A stretch of 64,000 nt of DNA from Limnovirga soli (GCF_013106755.1 NZ_WHPF01000018.1:1-64000), one strand, 5' to 3'. Numbered from the stretch's first letter, positions 1 through 7,724 are shown. The notes: generated by a model not told the origin, from the letters alone. Numbers and translations: made by a program.

Positions 1-215
1 CACATGAACGCTCCGCGCATTGGTCCGGGCCAACGCCTCCCCCTGTGTATTGGGTATTGGAAGTTTTGTTTTCTTTTGGTTTGGTGTTTTATATTTTTTT
101 TGTTGTGCTTATAGCTGCTAGCAAAAAGGATAACAGTTCCGAAAAAAGCGCACTAAACAAGCATTGATTATCAATAGCTGATTTTTTTGGTACGGCTATT
201 TAGTTCGTCTATTTT
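1..215 (+). repeat. Repeat A, copy 1 (cut by window edge)
   Basis: This is the right-hand part of a ~285-bp repeat present in four direct copies in the first 7.2 kb (also near 1604, 6447 and 6868). The visible part starts at CACATGAACGCTCCGCGC and ends with a TTAGTTCGTCTATTTTTGAG segment just before the first gene. The hairpin that begins the complete copies lies outside the window. It encodes nothing convincing. Confidence 0.85.
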
Positions 216-246
216 TGAGTTGTGTGTCATTATCAACTTCTAAACA

Positions 247-711
247 ATGCGACTAACAAAGGTTTTACTTTTATTGTTTATATGCTGCTTATCACTTCGC
301 TGTCAGACAGAAATGCGAAAATCATTTTTTATTTCTGTGGAATATTCATCTTGGGGTTACTCTACCAAATATTGTTTGACTCAAGATTCGATTCTTTTGA
401 AGGTGAATAAAAATGTGGTTGAGAAAAAAATGGAAGATTTATATTCAAGAGCATTGACTAAAAAGGAAAGTGTCAAGATCTATCAGTTTTTGACATCCCT
501 TTCTTATGATACATTAAAGGATGAATATATAAAGCAAGGCATTTATGACGCAACAGACATTCGTGTTCAATTATACGGAGACGGGTTGCATTCGAAGAAT
601 GTGTTACTGTATATAAGTACAACAGCTATCACTGACACAATAGAAAAGCTTGTTCAAAGACATATATTGGACACAAATTTTCAGTTAAGAAATTTACATG
701 CATTGCAATAA
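247..711 (+). CDS. Small exported protein, probable lipoprotein, unknown function
   Basis: This 154-residue protein begins with a short basic start and a hydrophobic stretch (residues 6-17) followed by Cys19 in LSLRC. That is a poor lipobox but a typical position for Bacteroidota lipoproteins. The rest is a small mixed alpha/beta domain with no motif I recognise. It follows directly after repeat A copy 1 and is followed by a joint-type repeat, like the other genes of this accessory region. An overlapping frame at 222-410 has no signal peptide and looks like a shadow. A role as an immunity or bystander protein in a toxin-related array is possible but is only inference from context. Confidence 0.6.
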   Translation: MRLTKVLLLLFICCLSLRCQTEMRKSFFISVEYSSWGYSTKYCLTQDSILLKVNKNVVEKKMEDLYSRALTKKESVKIYQFLTSLSYDTLKDEYIKQGIYDATDIRVQLYGDGLHSKNVLLYISTTAITDTIEKLVQRHILDTNFQLRNLHALQ

Positions 712-764
712 CGAATGCACCACAAAAGTATTTGCAATAGCAGGGGGGACGAATGAACAATCGG

Positions 765-885
765 CAACAAAGTGGAAAGCAGTGTCTCTAAGGTTTAGGT
801 GTATAATGGTAAATTAGGTGAAATGCTTGATTCCTGCCAAGCATTGAAGGTTGTTGGCGGGGACGCCAATGCCAGCGAAAATATT
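765..885 (+). repeat. Joint repeat C, copy 1
   Basis: This belongs to a family of ~60-140-bp intergenic repeats. The recognisable parts are a GCAGTGTC-like left end, a TAATGGTAAATTA middle, then CTTGATTCCTGCC, and an imperfect inverted repeat around GTTGGCGGGGACGCCAA ending in CAGCGAAAA. The reading frame of the next gene runs through it, producing a false N-terminal extension. Confidence 0.7.
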
Positions 886-894
886 TATTGGGTA

Positions 895-1533
895 ATGCGA
901 CTATATTTGTATTGTATGATTTCAGCCAATTCATATTTATTTAGAATAAAAACCTTTTACTGTTGTATTTTAATAATGACTGTATTCAATTCCTGCTTCC
1001 TACTAGTCCCGTATGAACCTTCAAAGGAGGAAAAAGAGGATGTTTTCAAAACTGTGAAGTGGGATAAACAAATATTGACTGATTTTTCTAAATACGATTC
1101 TTTAGCCCAAATTTTGCTTTCTAATCTGGACACAATTATTAATTACAAAAACAAAACAACTTATGTTACAATAATTGAAGGGGGTGGCAAGGAGACAAAA
1201 GAATTGGCTAATGAAACCTGCTATGCGTTTTTTGACGGAAATGATTACTATGATATAAAAAAAATACCACCCTATCTATCATCTAAGGTAGACTGTCTAT
1301 GGACATTGGTTGGCAAACCTGAAATAAAGATTTGTAAAGAAAAAAGACCTGCTAATCTTTCTCTTCGAATTAATTTTACGGAACGAAAAAACAATGTTTT
1401 AGAATGTCATGTTCTCTATTGGCGCCTCACTGATTTTGATAATCATGACAGCTTTTATTTGATTAAAGACACCGCACTTAGTAAAGACTGCATTTATAGA
1501 ATAGGTATTACAACAGACAATAGTGGATGGTAG
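895..1533 (+). CDS. Exported lipoprotein-like protein, unknown function
   Basis: The frame is open from a GTG at 799, but the first ~30 codons are translated joint repeat. I therefore place the start at ATG 895 (ATG 916 is equally possible). From there the protein has an N-terminal hydrophobic segment ending in VFNSC, a plausible lipobox, and a ~180-residue hydrophilic domain with conserved-looking Trp and Tyr residues but no family I recognise. It is followed by repeat A copy 2. It is probably anchored in the outer or inner membrane facing the periplasm. Function is unknown; the setting suggests an accessory cassette gene. Confidence 0.6.
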   Translation: MRLYLYCMISANSYLFRIKTFYCCILIMTVFNSCFLLVPYEPSKEEKEDVFKTVKWDKQILTDFSKYDSLAQILLSNLDTIINYKNKTTYVTIIEGGGKETKELANETCYAFFDGNDYYDIKKIPPYLSSKVDCLWTLVGKPEIKICKEKRPANLSLRINFTERKNNVLECHVLYWRLTDFDNHDSFYLIKDTALSKDCIYRIGITTDNSGW

Positions 1534-1603
1534 AATTTACACGAAAAGTACATACTTCAATAACAGCGAAAAATGTTTTTGTAAACCTAAATGGTTAATT
1601 GTT

Positions 1604-1890
1604 GGCATTTGTCACTTTCTTTGTCTTGATACAAAGAAAGTAACCAAAGAAGAATTAAGGCCCACATGAACGCTCCGCGCATTGGTCCTTGCTCACGCCT
1701 CCCCCTGTGCAGGTGGTGTTGGAAGTTTTGTTTCCTTTTGGGTTCGTCTTTTATACTTTTTGTTGTCATTCTTATGGCTGGTAGATGAAGGCTAACAGCT
1801 GCGAAAAAAGCGGACTATGCAAGCATTGATTAGTAGTAGCTGATTTTTTTGGTATGGCTATTTAGTTCGTCTATTTTTGATTTGGTTGCA
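1604..1890 (+). repeat. Repeat A, copy 2 (full length)
   Basis: This complete copy begins with a perfect hairpin: ACTTTCTTTG, an 8-base loop TCTTGATA, and CAAAGAAAGT. It continues through CACATGAACGCTCCGCGC to the TTAGTTCGTCTATTTTTG end. It is slightly diverged from copies 1, 3 and 4. Minus-strand frames across it (for example 1587-1769) are repeat artefacts. Confidence 0.85.
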
Positions 1891-1974
1891 ATCAACAAGA
1901 GTCGTTTAATCTCTGGTTCATTTTTTTATTCATATATTCAATAAACAAAGGAACATCCACATCGACATTACGCT

Positions 1975-2379
1975 ATGAAATATATATTATTTTTTACTTC
2001 CTTATTTTTCTTTATTAATAGTAAAGCTCAAACAGACACGACGATTTACGGATACATAGATTCGGTAACAGTGAAAAATGTGCAAATACCTCCGAAATTT
2101 TCTGGTGGTGACGGAAATTGGAAAATGTATTTAAATAAATATTTAAAGTATCCTAAAGATGCTAAACAGCAAAAAATAGAAGGGACGGTTATGGTTGAAT
2201 TTGTAGTAGAAAAAGACGGAAGTCTATCCAATATTACTATAGTCCATTCAGTATATCCAAGTTTAGATGAAGAAGCAGTTAGATTAATTCAGCATTCAAT
2301 GTGGACGCCAGCTGTTCAAAATGGAGGTAATGCCAGATATAGAAAAAGACAACCCATCGAATTTCGTTTGCTAAATTAA
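1975..2379 (+). CDS. Periplasmic TonB C-terminal domain protein
   Basis: The protein has 134 residues. Residues 1-18 form a cleavable signal peptide (hydrophobic stretch ending SKAQ). The rest matches the TonB C-terminal fold typical of Bacteroidota: a PPKFSGG lead-in, a YLKYPKDA helix, the GTVMVEFVVEKDGSL strand pair, a helix containing DEEAVRLI, and a W-TPA-NG end. There is no proline-rich spacer and no membrane anchor for ExbB contact, so it is unlikely to be a complete energy transducer. Such stand-alone domains are common in this phylum. It is the only member of the accessory region with a family I can name. It lies between repeat A copy 2 and a partial joint repeat. Confidence 0.82.
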   Translation: MKYILFFTSLFFFINSKAQTDTTIYGYIDSVTVKNVQIPPKFSGGDGNWKMYLNKYLKYPKDAKQQKIEGTVMVEFVVEKDGSLSNITIVHSVYPSLDEEAVRLIQHSMWTPAVQNGGNARYRKRQPIEFRLLN

Positions 2380-2384
2380 ATTTC

Positions 2385-2428
2385 TGCTGCGGTTCGCTGG
2401 GACGCCAATACCAGCGAAACGGCATAAG
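2385..2428 (+). repeat. Joint repeat C, copy 2 (partial)
   Basis: A short copy that keeps only the right-hand part: CTGCGGTTCGCTGGGACGCC followed by AATACCAGCGAAAC. It separates the plus-strand TonB-like gene from the minus-strand block of small genes. Confidence 0.55.
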
Positions 2429-2435
2429 TAAAAAT

Positions 2436-2825
2436 CTACCTTACTTCTGAATTTGAAAAATGGATTGTATCCGTTTTTTTCAAATCTAACCCATTAATGC
2501 TTATGTCTTTTAAGAAAGACCCTTTGAATATACCTTCAACCTTTTTAGATTTGATATATTCATAAACAGAGTCTTCATCGAATATAAAAATGTGAAGTTT
2601 GTTTTCCTTTTTCAGCACAGGGGGCTCTCCATAGATATCTATTAATTTTTGTTTATTTATGGAATATTTCTGTCCATAAAACAATATGGTATCATTTACC
2701 GTATCTCCTCCATACATCACTGTAAGATTCCGATTTGAAATATTATCAATAGTTACTATTTTTTCTGCACGATCCATAATACAAGAATTCAAGAAAAAGC
2801 AACAATAAATAAACCTATTTCTCAT
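2436..2825 (-). CDS. Small lipoprotein, unknown function
   Basis: The 129-residue protein has a very short signal segment (IYCCFFLNSC) with Cys15 as the likely lipidated residue. The mature part contains a -YGGDTVNDTILFYG- segment and alternating strands, suggesting a small beta-rich domain. I recognise no family. It is the last gene of a block of six single genes on the minus strand (2436-6339), each separated from the next by a joint repeat rather than packed as an operon. Confidence 0.6.
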   Translation of the reverse strand: MRNRFIYCCFFLNSCIMDRAEKIVTIDNISNRNLTVMYGGDTVNDTILFYGQKYSINKQKLIDIYGEPPVLKKENKLHIFIFDEDSVYEYIKSKKVEGIFKGSFLKDISINGLDLKKTDTIHFSNSEVR

Positions 2826-2869
2826 GAATTTTTTTTGATTTGAAACTTTTTTGGACGATTTTGATTGTT

Positions 2870-2945
2870 TGCCATTGCTGATTGAAGATACTTGATTCCT
2901 GCACCAGTATTGAAGGCTGTTAAGGCGGCCGCAAACAGCATCAAT
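2870..2945 (+). repeat. Joint repeat C, copy 3
   Basis: It contains ATACTTGATTCCTGCACCAG, then TATTGAAGGCTGTTAAGGCG and a GCAAACAGCATC end. It matches the right half of the joint consensus, in the same plus-strand orientation as the other copies. Confidence 0.65.
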
Positions 2946-2949
2946 TTTT

Positions 2950-3357
2950 TTAAGGTAAACTTATTTTCAAATTTTTAGGCACTTTTAGTTCCATCCGTTT
3001 TAATTCAAATTCTTCTTTGGTTAATGGCCCAACCAAAAGGTTTTGCTCATGAGAAATTATCCAGTAATAAATTGAATCCTTATTTGGTGGGTAATGTATG
3101 GTAGCAGCAAATTCTCCCTCGAAACAGGGCAATACTGGTTTTTGGGCTGCAATTATATACTCCTTATTATAATCATAAGAAAGAATTTCACAGGGTATAA
3201 GTTTTCCGTAATAATCTAAACCATCTTTTTCTATCACATTTTGATGAACGCCTTCTTCATAAAAATAATATTCACCACTTATTTCTTCATAAGTATCCGA
3301 CTGGCAACTACCCACCCATGCGGCCAAAACAATTAAACAAAGCATTTTTCTCATCAT
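2950..3357 (-). CDS. Lipoprotein, possibly DUF3997-like
   Basis: The frame is open from 3396, but the first 13 codons read through the joint repeat, so the start is placed at the MMRKM of 3357 (or 3354). The signal peptide ends in WVGSC, a good lipobox. The mature domain (~115 residues) starts with an EEISGEYYFYEEG motif and contains a YDYNKEYIIAAQKP strand pair. This pattern reminds me of the DUF3997 family of small lipoproteins, from memory only. Function is unknown. It is flanked by joint repeats on both sides. Confidence 0.6.
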   Translation of the reverse strand: MMRKMLCLIVLAAWVGSCQSDTYEEISGEYYFYEEGVHQNVIEKDGLDYYGKLIPCEILSYDYNKEYIIAAQKPVLPCFEGEFAATIHYPPNKDSIYYWIISHEQNLLVGPLTKEEFELKRMELKVPKNLKISLP

Positions 3358-3377
3358 TGCAATTTCATTTTTTCTTG

Positions 3378-3432
3378 CTGCTGTTGATGTCCGCACCTGG
3401 CTGTTGCTGGCGGGGGTGCCAACTGCTGGAAA
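3378..3432 (+). repeat. Joint repeat C, copy 4 (diverged)
   Basis: A diverged, short copy with CTGTTGCTGGCGGGGGTGCC followed by AACTGCTGGAAAA, corresponding to the inverted-repeat end of the joint consensus. Confidence 0.5.
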
Positions 3433-3442
3433 ATGTTCTTTT

Positions 3443-3958
3443 TTAAAATCCGGTATCTACCGGTTCTTTTACATTTAACAAAGAATCTATCTCTGATTGC
3501 TGAATGTACATCTTCCATTTTTCATTCCAGCTGATTGATATTGAGCTTATTTCTGGTTTTTGATTTGCATTTTTAGAAAGGCTATTATTAAAATCTATTC
3601 CTACTACAAAATACTTTTTTTGTTTCATATAAGTATCCCAATTCCCTGCCGGCAATTTACCTCCCGGCTTCTTTCCAACAAAAGTTATCGCACTTACTGG
3701 TAAATCTGATTTAATAGTATCAATATATTGTTGGGCAATATTTGCAAACTGCCTTATTGTGATGGATTTATTTATATAATTGGTTACTACTAAATAATCA
3801 CCATAAGTCTTATATCCATTATTATTCCCTATATCCCGATAATAAAATAATATTTCTTGCTCACCATACTGCTTATTTTTGCATCCCGTGTTAGAGCAAA
3901 GGATACTGCTCATTAATAAAAGCACCATGTAAATTGGTTTGTAATTGCCTAATTGCAT
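3443..3958 (-). CDS. Lipoprotein, unknown function
   Basis: A 171-residue protein with an N-terminal hydrophobic segment (residues 9-22) and the lipobox-like SNTGC (Cys26). The remaining ~145 residues are rich in Asn, Lys and Tyr, with a GKKPGGKLPAGNW turn and a WNEKWKMYI segment near the C-terminus. I recognise no domain. It is one gene between two joint repeats in the minus-strand block. Base composition is clearly more AT-rich than the housekeeping genes further right, which fits an acquired region. Confidence 0.6.
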   Translation of the reverse strand: MQLGNYKPIYMVLLLMSSILCSNTGCKNKQYGEQEILFYYRDIGNNNGYKTYGDYLVVTNYINKSITIRQFANIAQQYIDTIKSDLPVSAITFVGKKPGGKLPAGNWDTYMKQKKYFVVGIDFNNSLSKNANQKPEISSISISWNEKWKMYIQQSEIDSLLNVKEPVDTGF

Positions 3959-3974
3959 AATAGTTTATTTTTTT

Positions 3975-4090
3975 CCTTTTCCGCAGCGTTTAATAATAAT
4001 TGCATTATGCGAGGCAGTAACTATTCGGTTTATATTAGTAATGGTAATTTACAAGAAATACTTGATTCCTGCACCAGCAGCAGCGAAGAA
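3975..4090 (+). repeat. Joint repeat C, copy 5
   Basis: Nearly full length: a TCCGCAGCG left end, GCGAGGCAGTAACT, TAATGGTAATTTACAA, ATACTTGATTCCTGCACCAG and a CAGCAGCGAAGAA end. A short plus-strand frame here (3953-4162) is only translated repeat. Confidence 0.7.
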
Positions 4091-4837
4091 TTATTTACAA
4101 TTATAGGAATATTGGAACAAGACATTGTGGTTGCCTTGTTCAAACCAAATGCCGTCAATTAAATAGTATTTAATATCAACAATTTTTAATATCGGAAAAT
4201 TTCCATTTATAGACTTTTTGTATTCTTCACTAGGCGATTTATTTACATTAAAGTCGCCAGATAAGATTTCATAATCGTTAATGAAAGCCATATGATTTTT
4301 ATCAAATTTCAAACTGATTGTAGTATCATAGGTATAAGTTCGAGTAGAATCTTGCTGGGATTTATTTTGATCGTGGATTTCTAATCCTAAACTATTATCA
4401 TTTATATTGTAAAAATTAACACTATAGTGCCGGTATTCTTCAAATAAATGCAATGAATCCGCAACTGTGTTATATGCTTTATCCAGACTCTCCTTATATT
4501 CAGATAAAAAATGCATAGCTGTATAAAGATGTTTATTATTTATACACAATAAAAGTGTGCGACGTATTTTTATTCCAGAACCACCTTTTAATGAATAAGT
4601 AATTTTAAGGAACCTGCCGTAAACCTGAACATCTCCCACTATATCAGTAAAATCAGGAATACAAATGGAATCAGAATTGAAAGTAATGCTGATTTTGTTA
4701 TTGGTATATTCGGGATTGACTCTTATAATACAATCATCTCCCTCTAATGACTTAACTCTAAAGCTATTTTGTGCATAACTATAATTGCTGATTGTTATAC
4801 TTAAAAAAATAATTATCAAACAATTTTTTATGACCAT
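4091..4837 (-). CDS. Secreted beta-rich protein, unknown function
   Basis: This 248-residue protein has a clear signal peptide (hydrophobic residues 6-20, cleavage after SYAQ). The mature part starts with alternating strands (SLEGDDCIIRV, NKISITF, GRFLKITYSLKGG) and has a helical middle (YTAMHFLSEYKES). I recognise no catalytic motif. The last codons lie next to joint repeat copy 5, so the natural C-terminus may have been altered by the repeat. It is a single gene with joint repeats on both sides. Confidence 0.6.
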   Translation of the reverse strand: MVIKNCLIIIFLSITISNYSYAQNSFRVKSLEGDDCIIRVNPEYTNNKISITFNSDSICIPDFTDIVGDVQVYGRFLKITYSLKGGSGIKIRRTLLLCINNKHLYTAMHFLSEYKESLDKAYNTVADSLHLFEEYRHYSVNFYNINDNSLGLEIHDQNKSQQDSTRTYTYDTTISLKFDKNHMAFINDYEILSGDFNVNKSPSEEYKKSINGNFPILKIVDIKYYLIDGIWFEQGNHNVLFQYSYNCK

Positions 4838-4849
4838 TTTTATGATTTC

Positions 4850-4992
4850 CTTTTCCGCTGCGGTTACTACTAATAGCGTTGTGCAAGGCAGTTACTCTGC
4901 TGTTTACGTTTGTAATGGTAAATTACATAAAATACTTTATTCCTTTGCCAGCATTTAAGGCTTGTGGCAGCGCCGCCATAAGCAGCGAAAAA
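4850..4992 (+). repeat. Joint repeat C, copy 6 (full length)
   Basis: The longest, best-defined copy: CCGCTGCGGTTACTACTAAT, GCGTTGTGCAAGGCAGTTAC, TTTGTAATGGTAAATTACAT, a CTTTATTCCTTTGCCAGC segment and GGCAGCGCCGCC followed by ATAAGCAGCGAAAA. The two ends have partial inverted symmetry. Confidence 0.7.
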
Positions 4993-4995
4993 GAA

Positions 4996-5529
4996 TTATT
5001 TCAAATCAATTATTGCATTTTTGGGGGCCATAAGCAAAATGTCTTTTTGCCTATCCAATATTTGATTGTCAAGTGAAAGATTTAAAGTATCGTTTTTTTC
5101 ACTACACACCACGATTTCTCTGATATAATCATATTCTTCGTTATATAATTGACGATAACTAAAAAACCAAGTCTTTGAATTTATAGGTTTATTTGCACTA
5201 GAAATGAAATTCTCATCTAAAAATAATATAAGCTGCATAAAAGTTTTACTTGACTCTTTAGACAATCTTGGGATTTTTAAGGTATCAGATATTTTATGTT
5301 TTTTAAAATTGTTTATATACAAATAGTCTTCCTGCAAGACATAATGTGGTAAAAAACTAGCGTCTTCAGGTACATGGGGCAAACTATCTAATAATATTTG
5401 AAGATGTAATAGTGCATTTTGAACTGTGTCGATATTGTCTTTAAAAACTATGATATTTCTATTTTCATTTATATCTCTACAAGAACATAAACACAAAAGG
5501 GCGAAAAATATAGTTATATTCCTAATCAT
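4996..5529 (-). CDS. Lipoprotein, unknown function
   Basis: The frame is open from 5553, but the ATG at 5529 gives a standard lipoprotein signal: MIRN, a hydrophobic stretch and LCLCSC. The mature protein (~160 residues) is probably alpha/beta, with LHLQILLDSLPHVPED near the start and a WFFSYRQLYNEEYDYI segment in the middle. I recognise no family. It sits alone between joint repeats and shares the AT-rich composition of the block. Confidence 0.6.
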   Translation of the reverse strand: MIRNITIFFALLCLCSCRDINENRNIIVFKDNIDTVQNALLHLQILLDSLPHVPEDASFLPHYVLQEDYLYINNFKKHKISDTLKIPRLSKESSKTFMQLILFLDENFISSANKPINSKTWFFSYRQLYNEEYDYIREIVVCSEKNDTLNLSLDNQILDRQKDILLMAPKNAIIDLK

Positions 5530-5584
5530 ATTACCTAAGTTTAAAATTTTCAATTGCCTAAAATACCATTTGTGGATCTCTTAA

Positions 5585-5798
5585 AGGGTGTTGTTGGCGT
5601 TCCGCAAACAACTGCGAAAATGGCCTAGTACAAGGCAGTGTCCAAGCGGTTTACTTTTGTAATGGTAATTTATATAAAATACTTGATTCCTGCCCAATCA
5701 TTGAAGGCTGTTGGCGGGGACGCCAACAGCAGCTAAAAAATACTTCATTCCTGCGGCAGCATTTAAGGCTGTTCGCGGGGACTCAGACAGCTGCGCAA
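5585..5798 (+). repeat. Joint repeat C, copies 7 and 8 (tandem)
   Basis: A full copy (TACAAGGCAGTGTCC, TAATGGTAATTTATA, ATACTTGATTCCTGCC, then GGCTGTTGGCGGGGACGCC followed by AACAGCAGC) is directly followed by a second, shorter copy (ATACTTCATTCCTGCGGCAG, then GGCTGTTCGCGGGGACTC). The perfect arms GGCTGTTGGCG and CGCCAACAGC form a strong stem in the first copy. The tandem arrangement suggests that a cassette once between them was lost. Confidence 0.7.
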
Positions 5799-5799
5799 A

Positions 5800-6339
5800 T
5801 CAGTTATCTTTTTTGTTTAAAAAGTATATCCTGCCTTCAAAAAAGTAAGCCATTTCATTAAATGTAATTATTTCAAAATATATTTTATTTGAAATATTAA
5901 GTAGAGATACATTTTTTCTGCATGGGCGGTACCCATAAAAGAAAGTAGTCGTTTTCAGGTTCATCTCCTCTAAAGTATTAATGAAATTAAGTTTATAAGT
6001 GGGCTGATGAACTCTGATTGGGCTATCAAAAAATTCAAAGTTGAAATTGGTAGAATCAAAATACAACTCCTTGCCAATTTGTAGTTTTATTTCATTTTCT
6101 TTTTTTGGACTACTTCCGGTTTTGGCAATCGAACTAATTATCCATTTGCCAAATAAATTAGTTACTTTTTTTGTACTTAATGTGTCTAGATAATCTTCCT
6201 GGATATTTCTATAGTAAAATTTTATAGAAGTGTCTGCTTGATACAAGCTATTTGAATTTTTATATTTCCCATAGATTGTATTACTATATAGTATACAATA
6301 TACCAATGTAGTAAAAGCAATTATTTGTATTGGTTTCAT
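5800..6339 (-). CDS. Secreted protein, unknown function
   Basis: This 179-residue protein has an N-terminal hydrophobic signal (IIAFTTLVYCILY, cleavage near TIYG). The mature part includes TKKVTNLFGKWIISSIAKTG, which fits a lipocalin-like or small beta-barrel opening (a GKW motif near the start of the fold), and a final IYFEIITFNEMAYFFEGRIY strand pair. The GKW hint is weak and I would not assign a function. It is the first gene of the minus-strand block. Confidence 0.58.
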   Translation of the reverse strand: MKPIQIIAFTTLVYCILYSNTIYGKYKNSNSLYQADTSIKFYYRNIQEDYLDTLSTKKVTNLFGKWIISSIAKTGSSPKKENEIKLQIGKELYFDSTNFNFEFFDSPIRVHQPTYKLNFINTLEEMNLKTTTFFYGYRPCRKNVSLLNISNKIYFEIITFNEMAYFFEGRIYFLNKKDN

Positions 6340-6359
6340 AAAAAAAGTTTCCTACTTCT

Positions 6360-6420
6360 GTTGGTTTCAATACCAGCCTATGTTGGCGTCCCAGCCAACA
6401 GCATCGAAAAATAGCAGCGA
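6360..6420 (+). repeat. Joint repeat C, copy 9 (partial)
   Basis: It carries the inverted-repeat end only: TGTTGGCGTCCCAGCCAACA followed by GCATCGAAAA. It marks the right end of the minus-strand block and is followed at once by repeat A copy 3. Confidence 0.55.
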
Positions 6421-6446
6421 TAGATGCTTTTGTAAAAATAAATGGT

Positions 6447-6600
6447 TTCTTTGCGATGTTTGTCACTTTCTTTGTCTTGATGCAAAGAAAGTAACCAAAG
6501 AAAAATCAAGGACCACATGAACGCTCCGCCCATTGGTCCGGGCCAACGCCTCCCCCGGTGCAAGTGGATTTGGAAATTCAGTTTCACTTTTTTTCATCTT
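6447..6600 (+). repeat. Repeat A, copy 3 (truncated)
   Basis: It starts with the hairpin ACTTTCTTTG / CAAAGAAAGT and the CACATGAACGCTCCGCCC block, then diverges after ~150 bp and runs into repeat B. The junction suggests insertion or recombination between repeat families. Confidence 0.8.
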
Positions 6601-6616
6601 TTCCACCTTTTGCTTT

Positions 6617-6772
6617 TCATTGGCTGTTTAGCGAATATCGATCTGCTGCACTTCACCACAGTAGCACAAAAGCTTAATGACTATTTCCCCCCCGAAAACG
6701 GGCAGTTTCGTTTTCGGGTGTCTTTTTTTGGTTCTTTTTTGGACAAGCAAAAAAGAACAGACACGTTTCATG
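6617..6772 (-). repeat. Repeat B, copy 1
   Basis: A ~150-bp sequence containing CTTCACCACAGTAG, the hairpin-forming CGAAAACGGGCAGTTTCGTT and GGACAAGCAAAAAAGAAC. The reverse complement of the same sequence occurs at about 52192-52330, some 45 kb away. The GAAAACG...CGTTTTC arms make a stable stem-loop. Confidence 0.75.
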
Positions 6773-6867
6773 ATGAGACAAATACATAGAATCGATTTCC
6801 CAATTAAAATTCTGGCTTTTTGAAGTTGTAAAAATTAATAGCGCACTGCATTTCCAGGTTGTATTTT

Positions 6868-7158
6868 ATACAGTGTTTGTCACTTTCTTTGCCTTGATGC
6901 AAAGAAAGTAACCAAAGAAAAATCAAGGACCACATGAACGCTCCGCGCATTGGTCCGGGCCAACGCCTCCCCCTGTGCTTGGGGTATTGGAAGTTTTGTT
7001 TGCTTTTGGTTTGGTGTTTTATATTTTTTGTTTTTATGCTTATAGCTGCTAGTAAAAAGGCTAACAGCTGCGAAAAAAGCGCACTATACAAGCATTGATT
7101 AGCCGTAGCTGATTTTTTTGGTACGGCTATTAAGTTCGTCTATTTTTGAGTTGAGGGC
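6868..7158 (+). repeat. Repeat A, copy 4 (full length)
   Basis: A complete copy, nearly identical to copy 1 where they overlap: hairpin ACTTTCTTTG-(CCTTGATG)-CAAAGAAAGT, CACATGAACGCTCCGCGC, then AACAGCTGCGAAAAAAGCGC and the TTCGTCTATTTTTGAG end. The gene at 7200 begins ~40 bp downstream, the same layout as at copies 1 and 2. Confidence 0.85.
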
Positions 7159-7199
7159 AAGCTTAAACGGCATCTCGTTCGACATAATATTCATGACAA

Positions 7200-7724
7200 A
7201 TGTTTGCAGAATTTATACACAGACCAACTTCGGGGCAATACCCAGAAAAACACTTCGGAACAATTTCACCAAACTGCCTTTGGGTAAAGTTTACTGATAT
7301 AGAATATGAAGATTGGGTTGGCTCATTTCAACAAGGTTGGGACGGCAACGGAACTTTCATTATCAACCTTGACAAAAGGGAGAAAGCTTTTGTTGTCGCA
7401 GGCGGGCAAAGTTTTCTAATTGACATTTCAACTAAGCTATTACTAAACAAACAAGAAATTTCAGACACAACATCCGCAATTCTAAATGACGACCAAAGCA
7501 TAATTTATTTTTCAGGTGGGTATGACTTACAATATTTAGATTTAGATGGAAATATATCTGTTTTATTTGACAAGTGTTATTTTGACGACTTAAAATTGAT
7601 TGAAATAAAAGACAATAGACTTTATGCAAAATATTGGCATTATCAACGAGACAAAGAACCATTTCTGTTTGAAATAAACTTGCATACAAAAGAAGTTAAG
7701 GACTCGTATTACAACAGAGACTAA
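7200..7724 (+). CDS. Cytosolic protein of unknown function, possible immunity-type protein
   Basis: A 174-residue protein without a signal peptide, unlike its neighbours in this region. It is predicted beta-rich: repeated strand pairs such as KAFVVAGGQSFLIDI, SIIYFSGGYDLQYLDLDGNI and RLYAKYWHY suggest a partial propeller- or blade-like fold. I recognise no named family. It follows repeat A copy 4 in the same way the first gene follows copy 1. Small soluble beta-rich proteins in such repeat-bounded positions are often immunity proteins, but no toxin gene is visible, so that remains a guess. The start codon is chosen as the first in-frame ATG after the repeat. Confidence 0.6.
   Translation: MFAEFIHRPTSGQYPEKHFGTISPNCLWVKFTDIEYEDWVGSFQQGWDGNGTFIINLDKREKAFVVAGGQSFLIDISTKLLLNKQEISDTTSAILNDDQSIIYFSGGYDLQYLDLDGNISVLFDKCYFDDLKLIEIKDNRLYAKYWHYQRDKEPFLFEINLHTKEVKDSYYNRD

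Noticed and set aside
222-410. Overlapping frame at the first gene
   Set aside because: The frame at 247-711 has a better signal peptide and is longer; this one is a shadow in another frame.
1587-1769. Minus-strand frames containing the words LLWLLSL and DKESDKH at 1587-1769, 6378-6587 and 6804-7091
   Set aside because: They are the same translation of repeat A on its minus strand. They have no promoter, no family and differ only where the repeats differ.
3953-4162. Small plus-strand frame
   Set aside because: It is made almost entirely of joint repeat sequence and overlaps the end of the minus-strand gene at 4091.
2385-6420. Integron attC sites
   Set aside because: The joints have inverted ends and separate single genes, but I could not place the conserved attC core triplets (GTTRRRY / RYYYAAC) consistently, and no integrase is visible. 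Kept as a repeat family, not called attC.
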